From UBA4416 sp038327195 (GTDB lineage Bacteria > Bacteroidota > Bacteroidia > B-17B0 > Aurantibacillaceae): DNA of 64,000 nt. The stretch covers positions 1-64,000 of the forward strand of contig JBBQKU010000010.1 in assembly GCA_038327195.1 (NCBI GenBank), given 5' to 3'. The first letter of the stretch is position 1. The number at the start of each line of letters is the position of its first letter. This document shows positions 42,072 through 51,325 of the stretch, piece by piece. The position numbers and the translations under genes are program-made. A model generated the notes under the pieces. It was not told the origin of the DNA. It made no database searches and was given only the letters and a program-made list of their open reading frames with translations.

Positions 42072-43097
42072 ATGAAAAAACCTTCCGTTTTACTAATATA
42101 CACTGGTGGCACTATAGGTATGATGCAAGATCCTAAAACCGGCGTTTTAAAGCCTTTTAATTTCAAAGCACTCACCAAACAAATTCCGGAGCTTCAAAAA
42201 TTTGATATTGAATTATCATCAATTTCCTTCGAAAAGCCTATTGATTCATCAAACATGAATTCGGAAACATGGATTCAGTTAGCTGAAATAATAAAATCAA
42301 ATTATGATTTATATAATGGCTTTGTTATTTTACATGGTTCTGATACAATGGCTTTTACAGCAAGTGCATTGAGTTTTATGCTTCAAAATTTAGCAAAGCC
42401 TGTTATTTTAACTGGTTCTCAATTACCAATTGGTATGATAAGAACGGATGGTAAAGAAAATTTAATTACAGCTATTGAAATAGCTGCAGCTCAAAAAAAC
42501 AATAAGCCTATTATAAACGAAGTATGTGTGTATTTCGAATATAAATTGCACCGTGGAAATCGTACCTTAAAATATAATTCGGCACATTTTGATGCTTTTA
42601 AATCTCCTAATTATCCTGCATTGGCAGAAGCTGGGGTAAATATTGATTACAAAACAACCTATTTTTTAAAGCATTCAAAAAAGCAATTTGCCATTCAAAC
42701 ACAATTAGATAATGATGTGGTTGTTTTAAAACTATTTCCTGGTTTAAGTAAAAAAATCACTTTGGCAATTTTAAATATTCCTGAAATTAAAGGTGTCATT
42801 ATTGAAACTTTTGGTGCTGGTAATGCAAGTACTCAACCTTGGTTTATTGATGCTTTAAAAACGGCAATTAACAAAGGAGTTATTATTTACAATGTTACGC
42901 AATGCCCAGAAGGAAGAGTTATACAAGGAATGTACGAAACGAGTAGTCACCTAAAGAAAATTGGTGTTATAAGTGGACAAGACATTACTTTTGAGAGTGC
43001 AATTACTAAACTCATGTTTGTTTTAGGGCAAAAATTATCGTTAGAAAAATCAAAAAAACTACTAGAAACCAATTTGGTTGGAGAAATATCTGAATAA
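42072..43097 (+). CDS. ansA: Type I (cytoplasmic) L-asparaginase
   Basis: Hydrolyses asparagine to aspartate. Opening LLIYTGGTIGMMQD with Thr14 as the expected nucleophile, and the second active-site loop HGSDTMAFTAS (88-98). No signal peptide, so cytoplasmic type I. The start is set at 42072 (MKKPSVLLIY), since the upstream ATG at 42045 lies in the preceding terminator. 341 residues. folB follows after six bases. Confidence 0.93.
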   Translation: MKKPSVLLIYTGGTIGMMQDPKTGVLKPFNFKALTKQIPELQKFDIELSSISFEKPIDSSNMNSETWIQLAEIIKSNYDLYNGFVILHGSDTMAFTASALSFMLQNLAKPVILTGSQLPIGMIRTDGKENLITAIEIAAAQKNNKPIINEVCVYFEYKLHRGNRTLKYNSAHFDAFKSPNYPALAEAGVNIDYKTTYFLKHSKKQFAIQTQLDNDVVVLKLFPGLSKKITLAILNIPEIKGVIIETFGAGNASTQPWFIDALKTAINKGVIIYNVTQCPEGRVIQGMYETSSHLKKIGVISGQDITFESAITKLMFVLGQKLSLEKSKKLLETNLVGEISE

Positions 43098-43103
43098 TAA
43101 CAA

Positions 43104-43457
43104 ATGACACATACAATAAATATTGAAGGCGTAAAATTATATGCATACCACGGTTGTTTGCCAGAAGAAACAAAAGTTGGAGGCGAATACATTGTTGATG
43201 TAAATTTAGAATATGATTTTACAGAGGCTGCAAAAACTGACAACTTAACTAGAACCATTGATTATTGCACGGTTTTTAATATTTGTAAATATGAAATGGC
43301 AATTCCATCAAAGTTAATTGAACACGTTTGTCAACGAATTTTTGATTCTGTTTTAAAAACATTTCCAAATTTAATTCATACAAAAGTAACAATTACAAAA
43401 TTATTACCTCCAATGAATGGTCCTGTAGATAAGGTTTCTGTGAGTATAAGCAACTAA
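43104..43457 (+). CDS. folB: Dihydroneopterin aldolase
   Basis: Folate-pathway aldolase of 117 residues: INIEGVKLYAYHGCLPEET at the N-terminus, DVNLEYDF, RTIDYCTVFN and the closing VTITKLLPPMNGPVDKVSV. It sits between ansA (6 bases) and anmK (stop and start overlap as TAATG), so it is in a tight operon with functionally unrelated genes. folP is 4 kb upstream in a separate unit. Confidence 0.93.
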   Translation: MTHTINIEGVKLYAYHGCLPEETKVGGEYIVDVNLEYDFTEAAKTDNLTRTIDYCTVFNICKYEMAIPSKLIEHVCQRIFDSVLKTFPNLIHTKVTITKLLPPMNGPVDKVSVSISN

Positions 43458-44518
43458 TGCAATCAGAAATCAAAACATATTTAGGCATTATGAGTGGCAC
43501 ATCTTTAGATGGCCTCGACCTTGCTTTATGCCAATTTGAAGAACATAATAGCAAAATAAGCTTTAAACTTTTAGCTTCTGAAACAATAAAGTATGATTCA
43601 AATTGGAAAGAAAAACTAAGTAACGTGTTTAATGCATCGGCTTTAAAATATTTTGAACTCAATAGTTTGTATGGAACTTTTATTGCAGAAAAGGTAAATG
43701 CATTTTTAGAAAAAAATAACTTGAAAGCTGATTATATTGCTTGTCACGGGCATACTATTTTTCATCAACCAGCAAATGGTTTCAGTACTCAAATTGGTTG
43801 CGGAGCTTCAATAGCCGCATTAACCGGCACTGACACGATTTGCGATTTTAGGAGCTTAGATGTAGCTTTAAATGGACAAGGTGCGCCATTAGTTCCAATT
43901 GGAGATAGAGATTTATTTAATGATTATGAAGCCTGTTTGAATTTAGGAGGCATTGCCAATATTTCTGTTACAAAAAATAATACAACAATTGCTTATGATG
44001 TTTGCATGGCAAACTTGCTATTAAATTATTTGTCGCAAACAATTGGATTAGAGTATGATAAATCTGGAGAATTAGCTTCAAAAGGTATTTTAAATTCTGA
44101 TTTATTAAATGAAATGTTGAGTGTTGAAACTCATTTTAAATCATTAGGTCGCGAATTATTTGAAAATACATTTTTACCTATATTAGAAAAACACACATTA
44201 AGCATTCATGATAAATTAGCAACCTGTGTTGAATATATGGTTGTAAAAATATACCAAACATTAAATGATACCGATTTAAAATCTGTTTTAATTACAGGAG
44301 GTGGAACATATAATACTTTTTTTATAAATCAATTAAAAAAACGTTTTACAGGAACTATAAATATACCAAATCCTGAAATTATTGAATTTAAAGAAGCGAT
44401 TATATTTGCCTATTTAGGTTATTTGAGAATTAATTTAAAAGTCAATACCTTGCAAAGTGTAACAAAGGCTAAACGAGATAGTGTAGGAGCTTGTGTTTAT
44501 ATTGGAAATCATATTTAA
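43457..44518 (+). CDS. anmK: Anhydro-N-acetylmuramic acid kinase
   Basis: Phosphorylates and opens 1,6-anhydro-MurNAc in peptidoglycan recycling. LGIMSGTSLDGLDLALCQF with the phosphate loop near residues 9-20, ACHGHTIFHQPANG, DFRSLDVALNGQGAPLVPIG and VLITGGGTYN. 353 residues. The ATG overlaps the folB stop by one base. CrcB follows after eight bases. Confidence 0.94.
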   Translation: MQSEIKTYLGIMSGTSLDGLDLALCQFEEHNSKISFKLLASETIKYDSNWKEKLSNVFNASALKYFELNSLYGTFIAEKVNAFLEKNNLKADYIACHGHTIFHQPANGFSTQIGCGASIAALTGTDTICDFRSLDVALNGQGAPLVPIGDRDLFNDYEACLNLGGIANISVTKNNTTIAYDVCMANLLLNYLSQTIGLEYDKSGELASKGILNSDLLNEMLSVETHFKSLGRELFENTFLPILEKHTLSIHDKLATCVEYMVVKIYQTLNDTDLKSVLITGGGTYNTFFINQLKKRFTGTINIPNPEIIEFKEAIIFAYLGYLRINLKVNTLQSVTKAKRDSVGACVYIGNHI

Positions 44519-44526
44519 ATCAATTG

Positions 44527-44883
44527 ATGATGAATTTTTTACTTATTTTTTTGGGAGGTGGTTTAGGAAGTGTAACTCGATTTGGAATTTCTCTTTTAGT
44601 TGCTAAAACAACATTGCATGCAGGTGTATCAACACTTATCTCAAATGTGATTGCCTGCTTACTATTAGCAGGTGTTATTTTTGCTTTCAATCAAAAAAAT
44701 TTAGTTCCTGATAATTATAAGTATTTTGTTTTAATTGGAATTTGTGGTGGTTTAAGTACATTTTCAACCTTTAGTTACGAAACCTTTGAACTCCTCAAGC
44801 AAGGAATGATTGCTTGGGCAATTGCTAATATAGTTATCAGTTGTGGCTTATGTTTAGCTATATTTTACGCTTTTTCTAAATAA
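44527..44883 (+). CDS. crcB: Fluoride ion channel CrcB/Fluc
   Basis: Small four-helix membrane protein (118 residues) that exports fluoride as a dual-topology dimer. GGGLGSVTRFGISLL (8-22), the pore Asn in ISNVIACLLLAG and GICGGLSTFSTFSYETF match the family. The start is set at the ATG pair 44527/44530, after the anmK stop; the open frame extends upstream inside anmK but adds polar residues. No fluoride riboswitch is seen before it, and it appears to depend on the anmK transcript. Confidence 0.92.
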   Translation: MMNFLLIFLGGGLGSVTRFGISLLVAKTTLHAGVSTLISNVIACLLLAGVIFAFNQKNLVPDNYKYFVLIGICGGLSTFSTFSYETFELLKQGMIAWAIANIVISCGLCLAIFYAFSK

Positions 44884-44923
44884 ACAGTTTTTATTTTCAA
44901 TTTTTAATTCTGTTCCAGAATCG

Positions 44924-44962
44924 TATATTTGTTGAAATAATAGGCTTAATACAGGCTTAATA
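44924..44962 (+). promoter_or_regulatory. -7 box and 10-bp direct repeat before the arginase-family gene
   Basis: TATATTTG (44924-44931) matches TAnnTTTG. Downstream, in the leader, AGGCTTAATA occurs twice (44942-44951 and 44953-44962), 11 bases apart, one helical turn: a possible regulator site or chance duplication. Confidence 0.45.
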
Positions 44963-44974
44963 GAATAAAAAGGA

Positions 44975-45952
44975 ATGAAACCACAAAAAATAACAAGTAT
45001 GATTAAGCCAATAAAACTGATTGAAGTAAAAAGCGAAATAGGGGCAGGAACAAGAGGTTCGAGTATGGGAGTTGATGCGATAAAAATTGCAGCTTTAGAT
45101 TTTGGAAGTAATTTCTTTAAAAAATTCAAAGGAGTTGAAGTTCAAAATGAAAATCATTTATTGTTAGAACCTGTTGTAAATGATTACGCTAAACGAATTA
45201 AAGGAATTTTTACTTTAAACGAACGATTAGCAAAAGAAATAAAAGAAACTTTATTGAAAGATGAAGTGCCAATTGTTTTAGCTGGTGATCATAGTTCAGC
45301 ATTAGGAACGATTAGTGGAATTAAATTAGCATATCCTAAAAAACGTGTTGGTGTTATTTGGATTGATGCACATGCTGATTTACACACTCCTTATACAACT
45401 CCAAGCGGTAATATGCATGGTATGCCATTAGCATGCGTATTGGGTGAAGACAATAAAGAACGCCAACAGAACAAACCTGATGATGAAACCATAGAATATT
45501 GGGAGAAATTAAAAAATATGGGTGGTATTTGCCCAAAAATTAATTATAACGATTTGGTTTTTATTGCACTTCGTGATTTTGAACCTCAAGAAGATTTTTT
45601 GATTAAGAAAAACAAAGTTCGCGTTTTTAATTTACAGGAAATTCGTAAAAAGGCAGTTGAACGTGTAGCTATTGAATCTTTAAATTACCTGGATCATTGT
45701 GATATTATTTATGTAAGTTTTGATGTAGATAGTATGGATAGCCGAATTTCGAGTGGTACAGGAACACCAGTTCCTAATGGTATTACTGAAAAAGAAGCCG
45801 GTAATTTAATTTATTATATTATGCGTTCTAAAAAAATTGTATGTTTCGAAATGGTAGAAATAAACCCAACTTTGGATAAAGAAAATTTAATGGCAGAAAA
45901 CGCCTTTGAGATCTTACAAAAAGCTACGAACCAATTGAATAACGATTTTTAA
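44975..45952 (+). CDS. Arginase/formiminoglutamase-family ureohydrolase
   Basis: Binuclear manganese ureohydrolase. Metal ligands are present: GDHS (104-107, His106), DAHAD (131-135; Asp131, His133, Asp135) and SFDVDS (248-253; Asp250, Asp252). GTGTPVPNGIT follows, as in arginases. 325 residues, long in the middle (about 155-190), like arginase-family proteins of Bacteroidota. Arginase is most likely, but agmatinase or formimidoylglutamase activity cannot be excluded. An internal ATG at 44999 is an equally good start, as the conserved part begins at IKLIEVKSEIGAG. Confidence 0.88.
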   Translation: MKPQKITSMIKPIKLIEVKSEIGAGTRGSSMGVDAIKIAALDFGSNFFKKFKGVEVQNENHLLLEPVVNDYAKRIKGIFTLNERLAKEIKETLLKDEVPIVLAGDHSSALGTISGIKLAYPKKRVGVIWIDAHADLHTPYTTPSGNMHGMPLACVLGEDNKERQQNKPDDETIEYWEKLKNMGGICPKINYNDLVFIALRDFEPQEDFLIKKNKVRVFNLQEIRKKAVERVAIESLNYLDHCDIIYVSFDVDSMDSRISSGTGTPVPNGITEKEAGNLIYYIMRSKKIVCFEMVEINPTLDKENLMAENAFEILQKATNQLNNDF

Positions 45953-45962
45953 GCAGTATTAA

Positions 45963-46568
45963 TTAAAAAAATAAAATCAAGCTTTTGCCTGCTTCAAATG
46001 TATCAATAAATGTTTTTTTGAAGATTTCTTTAGATTTATTATCAATCAATGAATAAGCTAAATCAAAAGTTTGTTTTGTTGAATATAAATAATTGAGTTT
46101 AAGTTTATCGGTTAAGTTTGTATGTATTTCAATTTTTTGTTGACCTATTATATCACCATAAAATCCTTTCTTCAAAATTATTTTGCCAAACGTAATCATT
46201 CTTACACTTATTCCGTTAATTCCTCTGTTATATTCTCTTCTTTCAAGTGTATCAAGCTTTTCATCAAAAATGTACGCCTCAATTAATTCATCTAAACTAT
46301 CCGTTTGCTCTTCAATAATTCTGTAGTAATCGGTATTTATAAAATCTTCAGAAGTATTAAATAAGGCTTTATATTTATTAAAATCTTTTTCGTTTTTAAA
46401 AATCTGAATTGTTTTATTGTGCAATTCAAATTCTTCGATATCAGTTACAAATTTTTCTAAATTATGAATTGTAGCATCATTTTTTTTATTCCAATCTTCT
46501 AGATTAAAAGTATCACTAAGTTCGTTTGGTGTTAATGTGAATTTATAATGGGTAATTGTTATGCTCAT
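45963..46568 (-). CDS. Unknown 201-residue cytoplasmic protein
   Basis: No signal peptide, membrane helix or recognised domain. Mixed alpha/beta, acidic in the first half (MSITITHYKFTLTPNELSD), with a basic beta region RGINGISVRMITFGKIILKK in the middle. It is the last gene of a leftward group after mtgA and the serine hydrolase (35 bases) and faces the arginase-family gene ten bases away with no terminator between them. Genuine by codon pattern and operon position; function unknown. Confidence 0.65.
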   Translation of the reverse strand: MSITITHYKFTLTPNELSDTFNLEDWNKKNDATIHNLEKFVTDIEEFELHNKTIQIFKNEKDFNKYKALFNTSEDFINTDYYRIIEEQTDSLDELIEAYIFDEKLDTLERREYNRGINGISVRMITFGKIILKKGFYGDIIGQQKIEIHTNLTDKLKLNYLYSTKQTFDLAYSLIDNKSKEIFKKTFIDTFEAGKSLILFF

Positions 46569-46603
46569 AATTTTAATTAATGAATTATTAGTAATAAAAA
46601 AAA

Positions 46604-47776
46604 CTATTCATCTTCTGCCTTATTTATATCAATTGGTTTAGCGTTTGGCCCATCAATAGCTGCGTATATTCGCCAAGTTGAATAAACACTGCTATTTAAT
46701 CGATTACTTAATACAATAATAGTTAAGCTATCATTTAATCTGCGGTGAAAAGCAGTTCGATAACCATGCCACCACCCATTATGAAATACTTCTTTATTTA
46801 TGTCATTCATATTTTTCATTCGCCAACCAAATCCATAATTACTTAATTTTTTTTCTGAACTATAAGGCGTATAAGCCATAGCTTGTGTTTGCTTACTTAA
46901 TAATTTATTTTGATATAAGGCAGCACTTAATAAAAATAAATCATGAGTAGTTGTGTAAATTCCTTTATCTCCAACAACACCATCAAAGCGATCATTTGCA
47001 ACTTGTTTAAAGGAATTTGTATATCCAAAAGTTATGTTTTCGTTTAAAAAGTCAAGATTTACTAGGGTATGAGTGTGTTTCATTCCTAATGGAATAAATA
47101 ATTCTTGATTTAAAAAATCGCTATAAGTTTGTCCCGAAATTTTTTCAATTATTAAAGCGAGTAGGGCATAGTTTGTATTGCTATAATTAAAGCGAGTGCC
47201 TTGATTGTGATATTGTTTTGGGTGATGTTTTGCCATTAAATCACATACATCTTTATTGCATAACTGTTTTGTATCTCCCTTTAAATACTCGCAACAAAAA
47301 TAGGTATAGTTAGGTAAGCCCGAACGATGAGTAAGCAAATGTTTAACTGTAATGTTTTTATAGGGAAACTCAGGTAAAATATCAGACACTAATTTATCTA
47401 AATTTAATTTACCTTGCTCATACAGTAATAATACACCAATACTAGTAATTACTTTTGAAACAGAAGCTAATTGAAAAATAGAAGAATCGGTTAATATTTT
47501 ATTTTGCTCTTTAACGGCAAGTCCAAATGATTTTTGATAAATAATTTCATTTCCCTTAGCTATCAAAACATTTGCATTAAATAGATTTTGCTTATAAAGT
47601 GTATTAAACAAGGTGTCTAATCTGTAAATCTCAGCTTTATATTTTACGGAGTCAATATTGCTGGTTATTTTTGGTTTTTCAGGGGCTTTAAATGGATTTT
47701 CTTTCGCAGAAGATTCAGACTGATTGCAATTAACAATCAAAAAAGATAATAAAATAAGAGAAATTAAGTACTTCAT
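46604..47776 (-). CDS. Class C beta-lactamase-related serine hydrolase (lipoprotein)
   Basis: Lipobox IVNC with Cys17. Beta-lactamase/DD-peptidase fold: SVSK (105-108) nucleophile motif, YSN (198-200) and HNGWWHGY in the KTG position. 390 residues. Such proteins act as DD-carboxypeptidases, esterases or amidases rather than antibiotic resistance enzymes. Its ATG overlaps the mtgA stop by four bases, so a peptidoglycan-related role is the best guess. Confidence 0.85.
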   Translation of the reverse strand: MKYLISLILLSFLIVNCNQSESSAKENPFKAPEKPKITSNIDSVKYKAEIYRLDTLFNTLYKQNLFNANVLIAKGNEIIYQKSFGLAVKEQNKILTDSSIFQLASVSKVITSIGVLLLYEQGKLNLDKLVSDILPEFPYKNITVKHLLTHRSGLPNYTYFCCEYLKGDTKQLCNKDVCDLMAKHHPKQYHNQGTRFNYSNTNYALLALIIEKISGQTYSDFLNQELFIPLGMKHTHTLVNLDFLNENITFGYTNSFKQVANDRFDGVVGDKGIYTTTHDLFLLSAALYQNKLLSKQTQAMAYTPYSSEKKLSNYGFGWRMKNMNDINKEVFHNGWWHGYRTAFHRRLNDSLTIIVLSNRLNSSVYSTWRIYAAIDGPNAKPIDINKAEDE

Positions 47777-48510
47777 TTTTTTTGTTTTTCTTCTTTTTCG
47801 TCGTCGTCTTTATATTTATTATAATCGAGTTTGTTACCCCAAAAATTCATTTGTTGTTTCACCCATGCTTTTCTTTTTTCAATATAACCACTTGCAGGAT
47901 TTGCTTTATAATTTAAAGGACTTGGTAAAATTGCAGCAATTGCAGCAGCGTCATCTTTTGTTAACTGAGCAGCTGATTTTTTAAACCAAAATTGAGAAGC
48001 AGCTTCAGCACCATAAATACCATTTCCCATTTCAATACTATTAAGATAAACTTCCATAATTCGTTCCTTACTCCAACAAACTTCTATTAATAAGGTAAAC
48101 CAAGCCTCTAATCCTTTTCTTAAGTAGCTACGTCCTTGCCATAAAAATACATTTTTAGCTGTTTGTTGGGTAATTGTACTTGCTCCTCTAAATCGTTTGC
48201 CTTCTTCATTTTCTTTCATCGCTTTTTTTATAGCACCCATATCAAAGCCATAGTGCTTTAAATAATTTTGATCTTCGCTACAAACCACTGCCAATTGCAA
48301 TTTAGGAGATATTTCTTCTAAAGGAACCCAATCGTGTTTCATGATCATACCTTTTTCTGTGCCAAGTTGTTCCCCACATCTAATAATCATTAAAGGAGTA
48401 ATAGGAACAGGAACCCATTTAAATATGATGACTGAAAAAATAGATAAGCCAAAAAACAACAAACATGTTTTCCATATTATCCTAAATATTCTTCCTAAAA
48501 TTGTTTTCAT
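47773..48510 (-). CDS. mtgA: Monofunctional peptidoglycan glycosyltransferase
   Basis: GT51 enzyme polymerising lipid II glycan strands. An N-terminal membrane helix (about 10-31), catalytic Glu79 in SEDQNYLKHYGFD, then GASTITQQTAKNVFL (109-123), KERIMEVYLNSIEMGNGIYG and the closing ILPSPLNYKANP. No transpeptidase domain; 245 residues. First gene of a leftward operon with the serine hydrolase (ATGA overlap) and an unknown gene. The C-terminal tail is very Asp/Glu/Lys-rich. Confidence 0.94.
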   Translation of the reverse strand: MKTILGRIFRIIWKTCLLFFGLSIFSVIIFKWVPVPITPLMIIRCGEQLGTEKGMIMKHDWVPLEEISPKLQLAVVCSEDQNYLKHYGFDMGAIKKAMKENEEGKRFRGASTITQQTAKNVFLWQGRSYLRKGLEAWFTLLIEVCWSKERIMEVYLNSIEMGNGIYGAEAASQFWFKKSAAQLTKDDAAAIAAILPSPLNYKANPASGYIEKRKAWVKQQMNFWGNKLDYNKYKDDDEKEEKQKK

Positions 48511-48588
48511 TCGTGTGTAAAAATATCATATAAATTAAATTTTGCGTACCTTGTATTTTTATTTTAACAACATTACTTTTTTAATAAC

Positions 48589-49083
48589 ATGAACAAACGA
48601 CAAACATATAACGTCTTAATTATAGCAATTTTTGCTTTAATTGGAATGTATTTATTTAATAAATACAAAGTAGCACCAAAAATTGACATTGTAAATCTTG
48701 AGGTTGTAGACGATACCTCGGCTAAGTTTGATATTAAATCTTTAAAAGGAAAAAAAGTTATTGTGTCTTTTTATGCTTCTTGGTGCCCTGATTGTTTAAA
48801 AGAATTAAAAGCCTTAAATCAAATAAAAAACGAAAAGTTAAATGGTGTTGAAGTTCTTGCAATTACTGATGAAACTATGGAAAAGCTAATTTCTTTTAAA
48901 ACTAAAAAACAATATCCGTTTACTTTTTTAAAATTATCAAAATCATTTAATGATTTAAAGATATTTTCAATACCTACCGTTTACTTGTTAAACACTAAAG
49001 GGGAAGTCGTATATGAAAAAGTTGGTTATATTAATTGGGAAAATGAAGCCGAATTACTTCATTTAACTAGCTTAATGGATTAA
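48589..49083 (+). CDS. Membrane-anchored thioredoxin-like protein (CPDC)
   Basis: An uncleaved N-terminal helix (about 7-23) anchors a periplasmic TlpA-like thioredoxin domain with FYASWCPDCLKEL, Cys66 and Cys69, and cis-Pro in FSIPTVYLLN. 164 residues. Divergent from mtgA. Redox partner unknown. It differs from the secreted CKPC protein at 24.6 kb in being membrane-anchored. Confidence 0.85.
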   Translation: MNKRQTYNVLIIAIFALIGMYLFNKYKVAPKIDIVNLEVVDDTSAKFDIKSLKGKKVIVSFYASWCPDCLKELKALNQIKNEKLNGVEVLAITDETMEKLISFKTKKQYPFTFLKLSKSFNDLKIFSIPTVYLLNTKGEVVYEKVGYINWENEAELLHLTSLMD

Positions 49084-49144
49084 CGAGATCACTTTTATAA
49101 AAAATCAAAAAAAATAAATATATTTAGAGTTCAAAAATTGTACT

Positions 49145-50554
49145 ATGATAAAAATTAAATTTGGAACAGATGGTTGGAGAGCGATTATAGCTCAAGATTT
49201 TACTGAAGAAAATGTAGCTAGAGTTACAGAAGCTACTGCCTTATGGTTAAAACAAAAATTCGAAAACCCAAGTGTTGTTGTTGGTCACGATTGTCGTTTT
49301 GCAGGTGAATTATTTGCTCACACAACAGCAAAAGTATTCTTAGCACATGGTGTAAAAGTATATTTAGCAAAAGGGTTTATATCTACTCCAATGATTTCAC
49401 TTGGTGCAGTAAAATATAAAACAAGTTTAGGAATTATCATTACAGCTAGTCATAATCCTCCAACGTATAATGGTTATAAAATAAAAGCTCATTATGGCGG
49501 ACCTTTGGGCCCAGAATTAGTTCAAGAAATTGAAGATGCAATCCCTGAAGTTTGTAAAGTAGATTTTAAAACTATCGATTTTGAAAAAGCAAAAGCTGAC
49601 GGGCTTTTATTAGATGCTCCTTTAGAGGACATGTATATTAAGCATGTTGAAGAAAACTTTGATTTAAAAGCTATCAAGGATGCTAAAATGAATTTAGCAT
49701 ATGATAGTATGTTTGGAGCTGGAAAAAATGTTATGAAACGTTTGTTTCCGGAAATTTATCATTTGCATGGAGATGATAATCCAGGCTTTCACGGACAAGC
49801 ACCAGAGCCAATTCATAAAAACTTATTGGAATTTAGTAATTTCATAAAAGAAAAAGGAAATATTTCTTGCGGTTTAGCTACTGATGGTGATGCGGATAGA
49901 ATAGGGCTTTATGATAGTGAAGGTAATTTTGTTGACTCTCATCATATTATTTTATTACTTATTCATTATTTAGTTAAATACAAAAAGCAAACTGGTAAAG
50001 TAGCTACTGCATTTAGTACAACCGTAAAAATCAAGAATATGTGCGAACATTATGGTTTGCCATTGGATGTAGTTAAAATTGGGTTTAAATACATTTGTGG
50101 TATTATGGTTGCAGAAGATGTTTTAGTTGGAGGAGAAGAGAGTGGAGGAATTGCAATTAAAGGCCATATTCCTGAGCGTGATGGTATTTGGATGGGATTG
50201 GTGATTTGGGAATTTATGGCTAAAACTGGCAAATCTTTAAGAGAATTAATTCAAGAGGTTTATGACATTACTGGTACTTTTTGGTTTGAGCGTAACGATT
50301 TAAAAATTGATGAATCTATTAAACAAAAAGTTTTAGAAAATTGTAAATCAAACTCATATAAAACTTTTGGAAAATACACAGTTTCTCGAGTTGATGATTT
50401 AGATGGATACAAATTCTTTTTTGATGAAAATACATGGATGATGATTCGTCCAAGTGGCACTGAACCTGTGTTAAGAGTTTATGCAGAAGCGGCAACAAAA
50501 GAATTAGCTTTTGATATTTTAGATGATACCATAAAGGTATTGTTGGGTAAATAA
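49145..50554 (+). CDS. Phosphoglucomutase/phosphomannomutase family protein
   Basis: Alpha-D-phosphohexomutase of 469 residues. Phosphoserine loop TASHNPPTYNG with Ser102, metal loop DGDADR (247-252), sugar-recognition loop GGEESGG and phosphate-binding RPSGTEPVLR. The substrate (glucose or mannose phosphate, or glucosamine phosphate) cannot be told from these motifs. Opening IKFGTDGWRAIIA is usual. Own terminator downstream. Confidence 0.93.
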   Translation: MIKIKFGTDGWRAIIAQDFTEENVARVTEATALWLKQKFENPSVVVGHDCRFAGELFAHTTAKVFLAHGVKVYLAKGFISTPMISLGAVKYKTSLGIIITASHNPPTYNGYKIKAHYGGPLGPELVQEIEDAIPEVCKVDFKTIDFEKAKADGLLLDAPLEDMYIKHVEENFDLKAIKDAKMNLAYDSMFGAGKNVMKRLFPEIYHLHGDDNPGFHGQAPEPIHKNLLEFSNFIKEKGNISCGLATDGDADRIGLYDSEGNFVDSHHIILLLIHYLVKYKKQTGKVATAFSTTVKIKNMCEHYGLPLDVVKIGFKYICGIMVAEDVLVGGEESGGIAIKGHIPERDGIWMGLVIWEFMAKTGKSLRELIQEVYDITGTFWFERNDLKIDESIKQKVLENCKSNSYKTFGKYTVSRVDDLDGYKFFFDENTWMMIRPSGTEPVLRVYAEAATKELAFDILDDTIKVLLGK

Positions 50555-50572
50555 TATATGAGATATAAATTG

Positions 50573-50602
50573 AAGCCTTCTTGTTGAAAGAAGGCTTTTT
50601 TT
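50573..50602. terminator. Terminator after the phosphohexomutase gene
   Basis: AAGCCTTCTT and AAGAAGGCTT pair across five bases, then a T-run. It lies between convergent genes. Confidence 0.9.
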
Positions 50603-50610
50603 ATGGATAA

Positions 50611-51288
50611 CTAAACCAATAATTGCTCATAAAAAGCGCCAATTTGTTTCTCAATATTTATAAAATGAATTTCTAAAATCCATTCTCTATTTAAACCATT
50701 AACATCATTTTCATTCATCAATTTTAAATTATTGGGATGTATGTAATTTTCAATTTCTTCACCTTGTATTATTTCATGTGGGAAATTTCCTATTAAATGC
50801 CCACCAATTGGTCCGCCCCATTGCCAACCATATTTTTTAGCTAGTGAAGAAATGTAATTGTAAAACTGAGAACCAGTTAAATTTGTATTGTTAAAATAAA
50901 AATCTCTGGCTTCTTTCCAAGCTAATTCTACATCATTTTTTAATTTTAGTTTATCAGGATCATTTCCTAAAACATAAGTTCGCCCAACATCAGCTTCCCA
51001 ATCTTCGAAAACTGGACCAAAATCAAAAAATAATATATCATCTTCCTTAATTGTTAAGTTTTCAGGATTTTCTCTATACGGTAATAAGGTATTTTTTCCT
51101 ACTCTTACTATTCGCTTATGCCAATATTTTTTAATGCCAAATAATTCAAAAGCGAGTTCGAAAATTTCTTTATTAAGAATTGTTTCTGATTTATGAGCAA
51201 TTATTAAACCTTTTTTTTCAATTTCGTTAAATAGGTGCAAGGCTTTGCGTTCAGCTTCAATTAATTGTATTATTTTATTGTTAATCAT
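50611..51288 (-). CDS. M24-family metallopeptidase
   Basis: Pita-bread fold aminopeptidase-like protein of 225 residues. Metal-site pattern: two Asp in FFDFGPVFEDWEADVGRTY, His in GGHLIGNFPHE and Glu in EWILEIHF. It lacks the N-terminal domain of classical Xaa-Pro aminopeptidases and is shorter than methionine aminopeptidase relatives. Substrate unknown. 37 bases after the DUF1415 gene on the same strand, so probably co-transcribed with it. Confidence 0.8.
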   Translation of the reverse strand: MINNKIIQLIEAERKALHLFNEIEKKGLIIAHKSETILNKEIFELAFELFGIKKYWHKRIVRVGKNTLLPYRENPENLTIKEDDILFFDFGPVFEDWEADVGRTYVLGNDPDKLKLKNDVELAWKEARDFYFNNTNLTGSQFYNYISSLAKKYGWQWGGPIGGHLIGNFPHEIIQGEEIENYIHPNNLKLMNENDVNGLNREWILEIHFINIEKQIGAFYEQLLV

Positions 51289-51325
51289 TTAATTAGTTTT
51301 TTAAAATTATAAACAATGGTTACTA

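Noticed and set aside
44491..44883. Longer crcB start inside anmK
   Set aside because: It adds polar residues encoded by the anmK 3' end; the hydrophobic family start is the ATG pair at 44527/44530.
46604..47776. Antibiotic-resistance beta-lactamase
   Set aside because: Class C-like motifs are general to serine hydrolases; lipoprotein anchoring and coupling to mtgA point to a cell-wall or esterase role.
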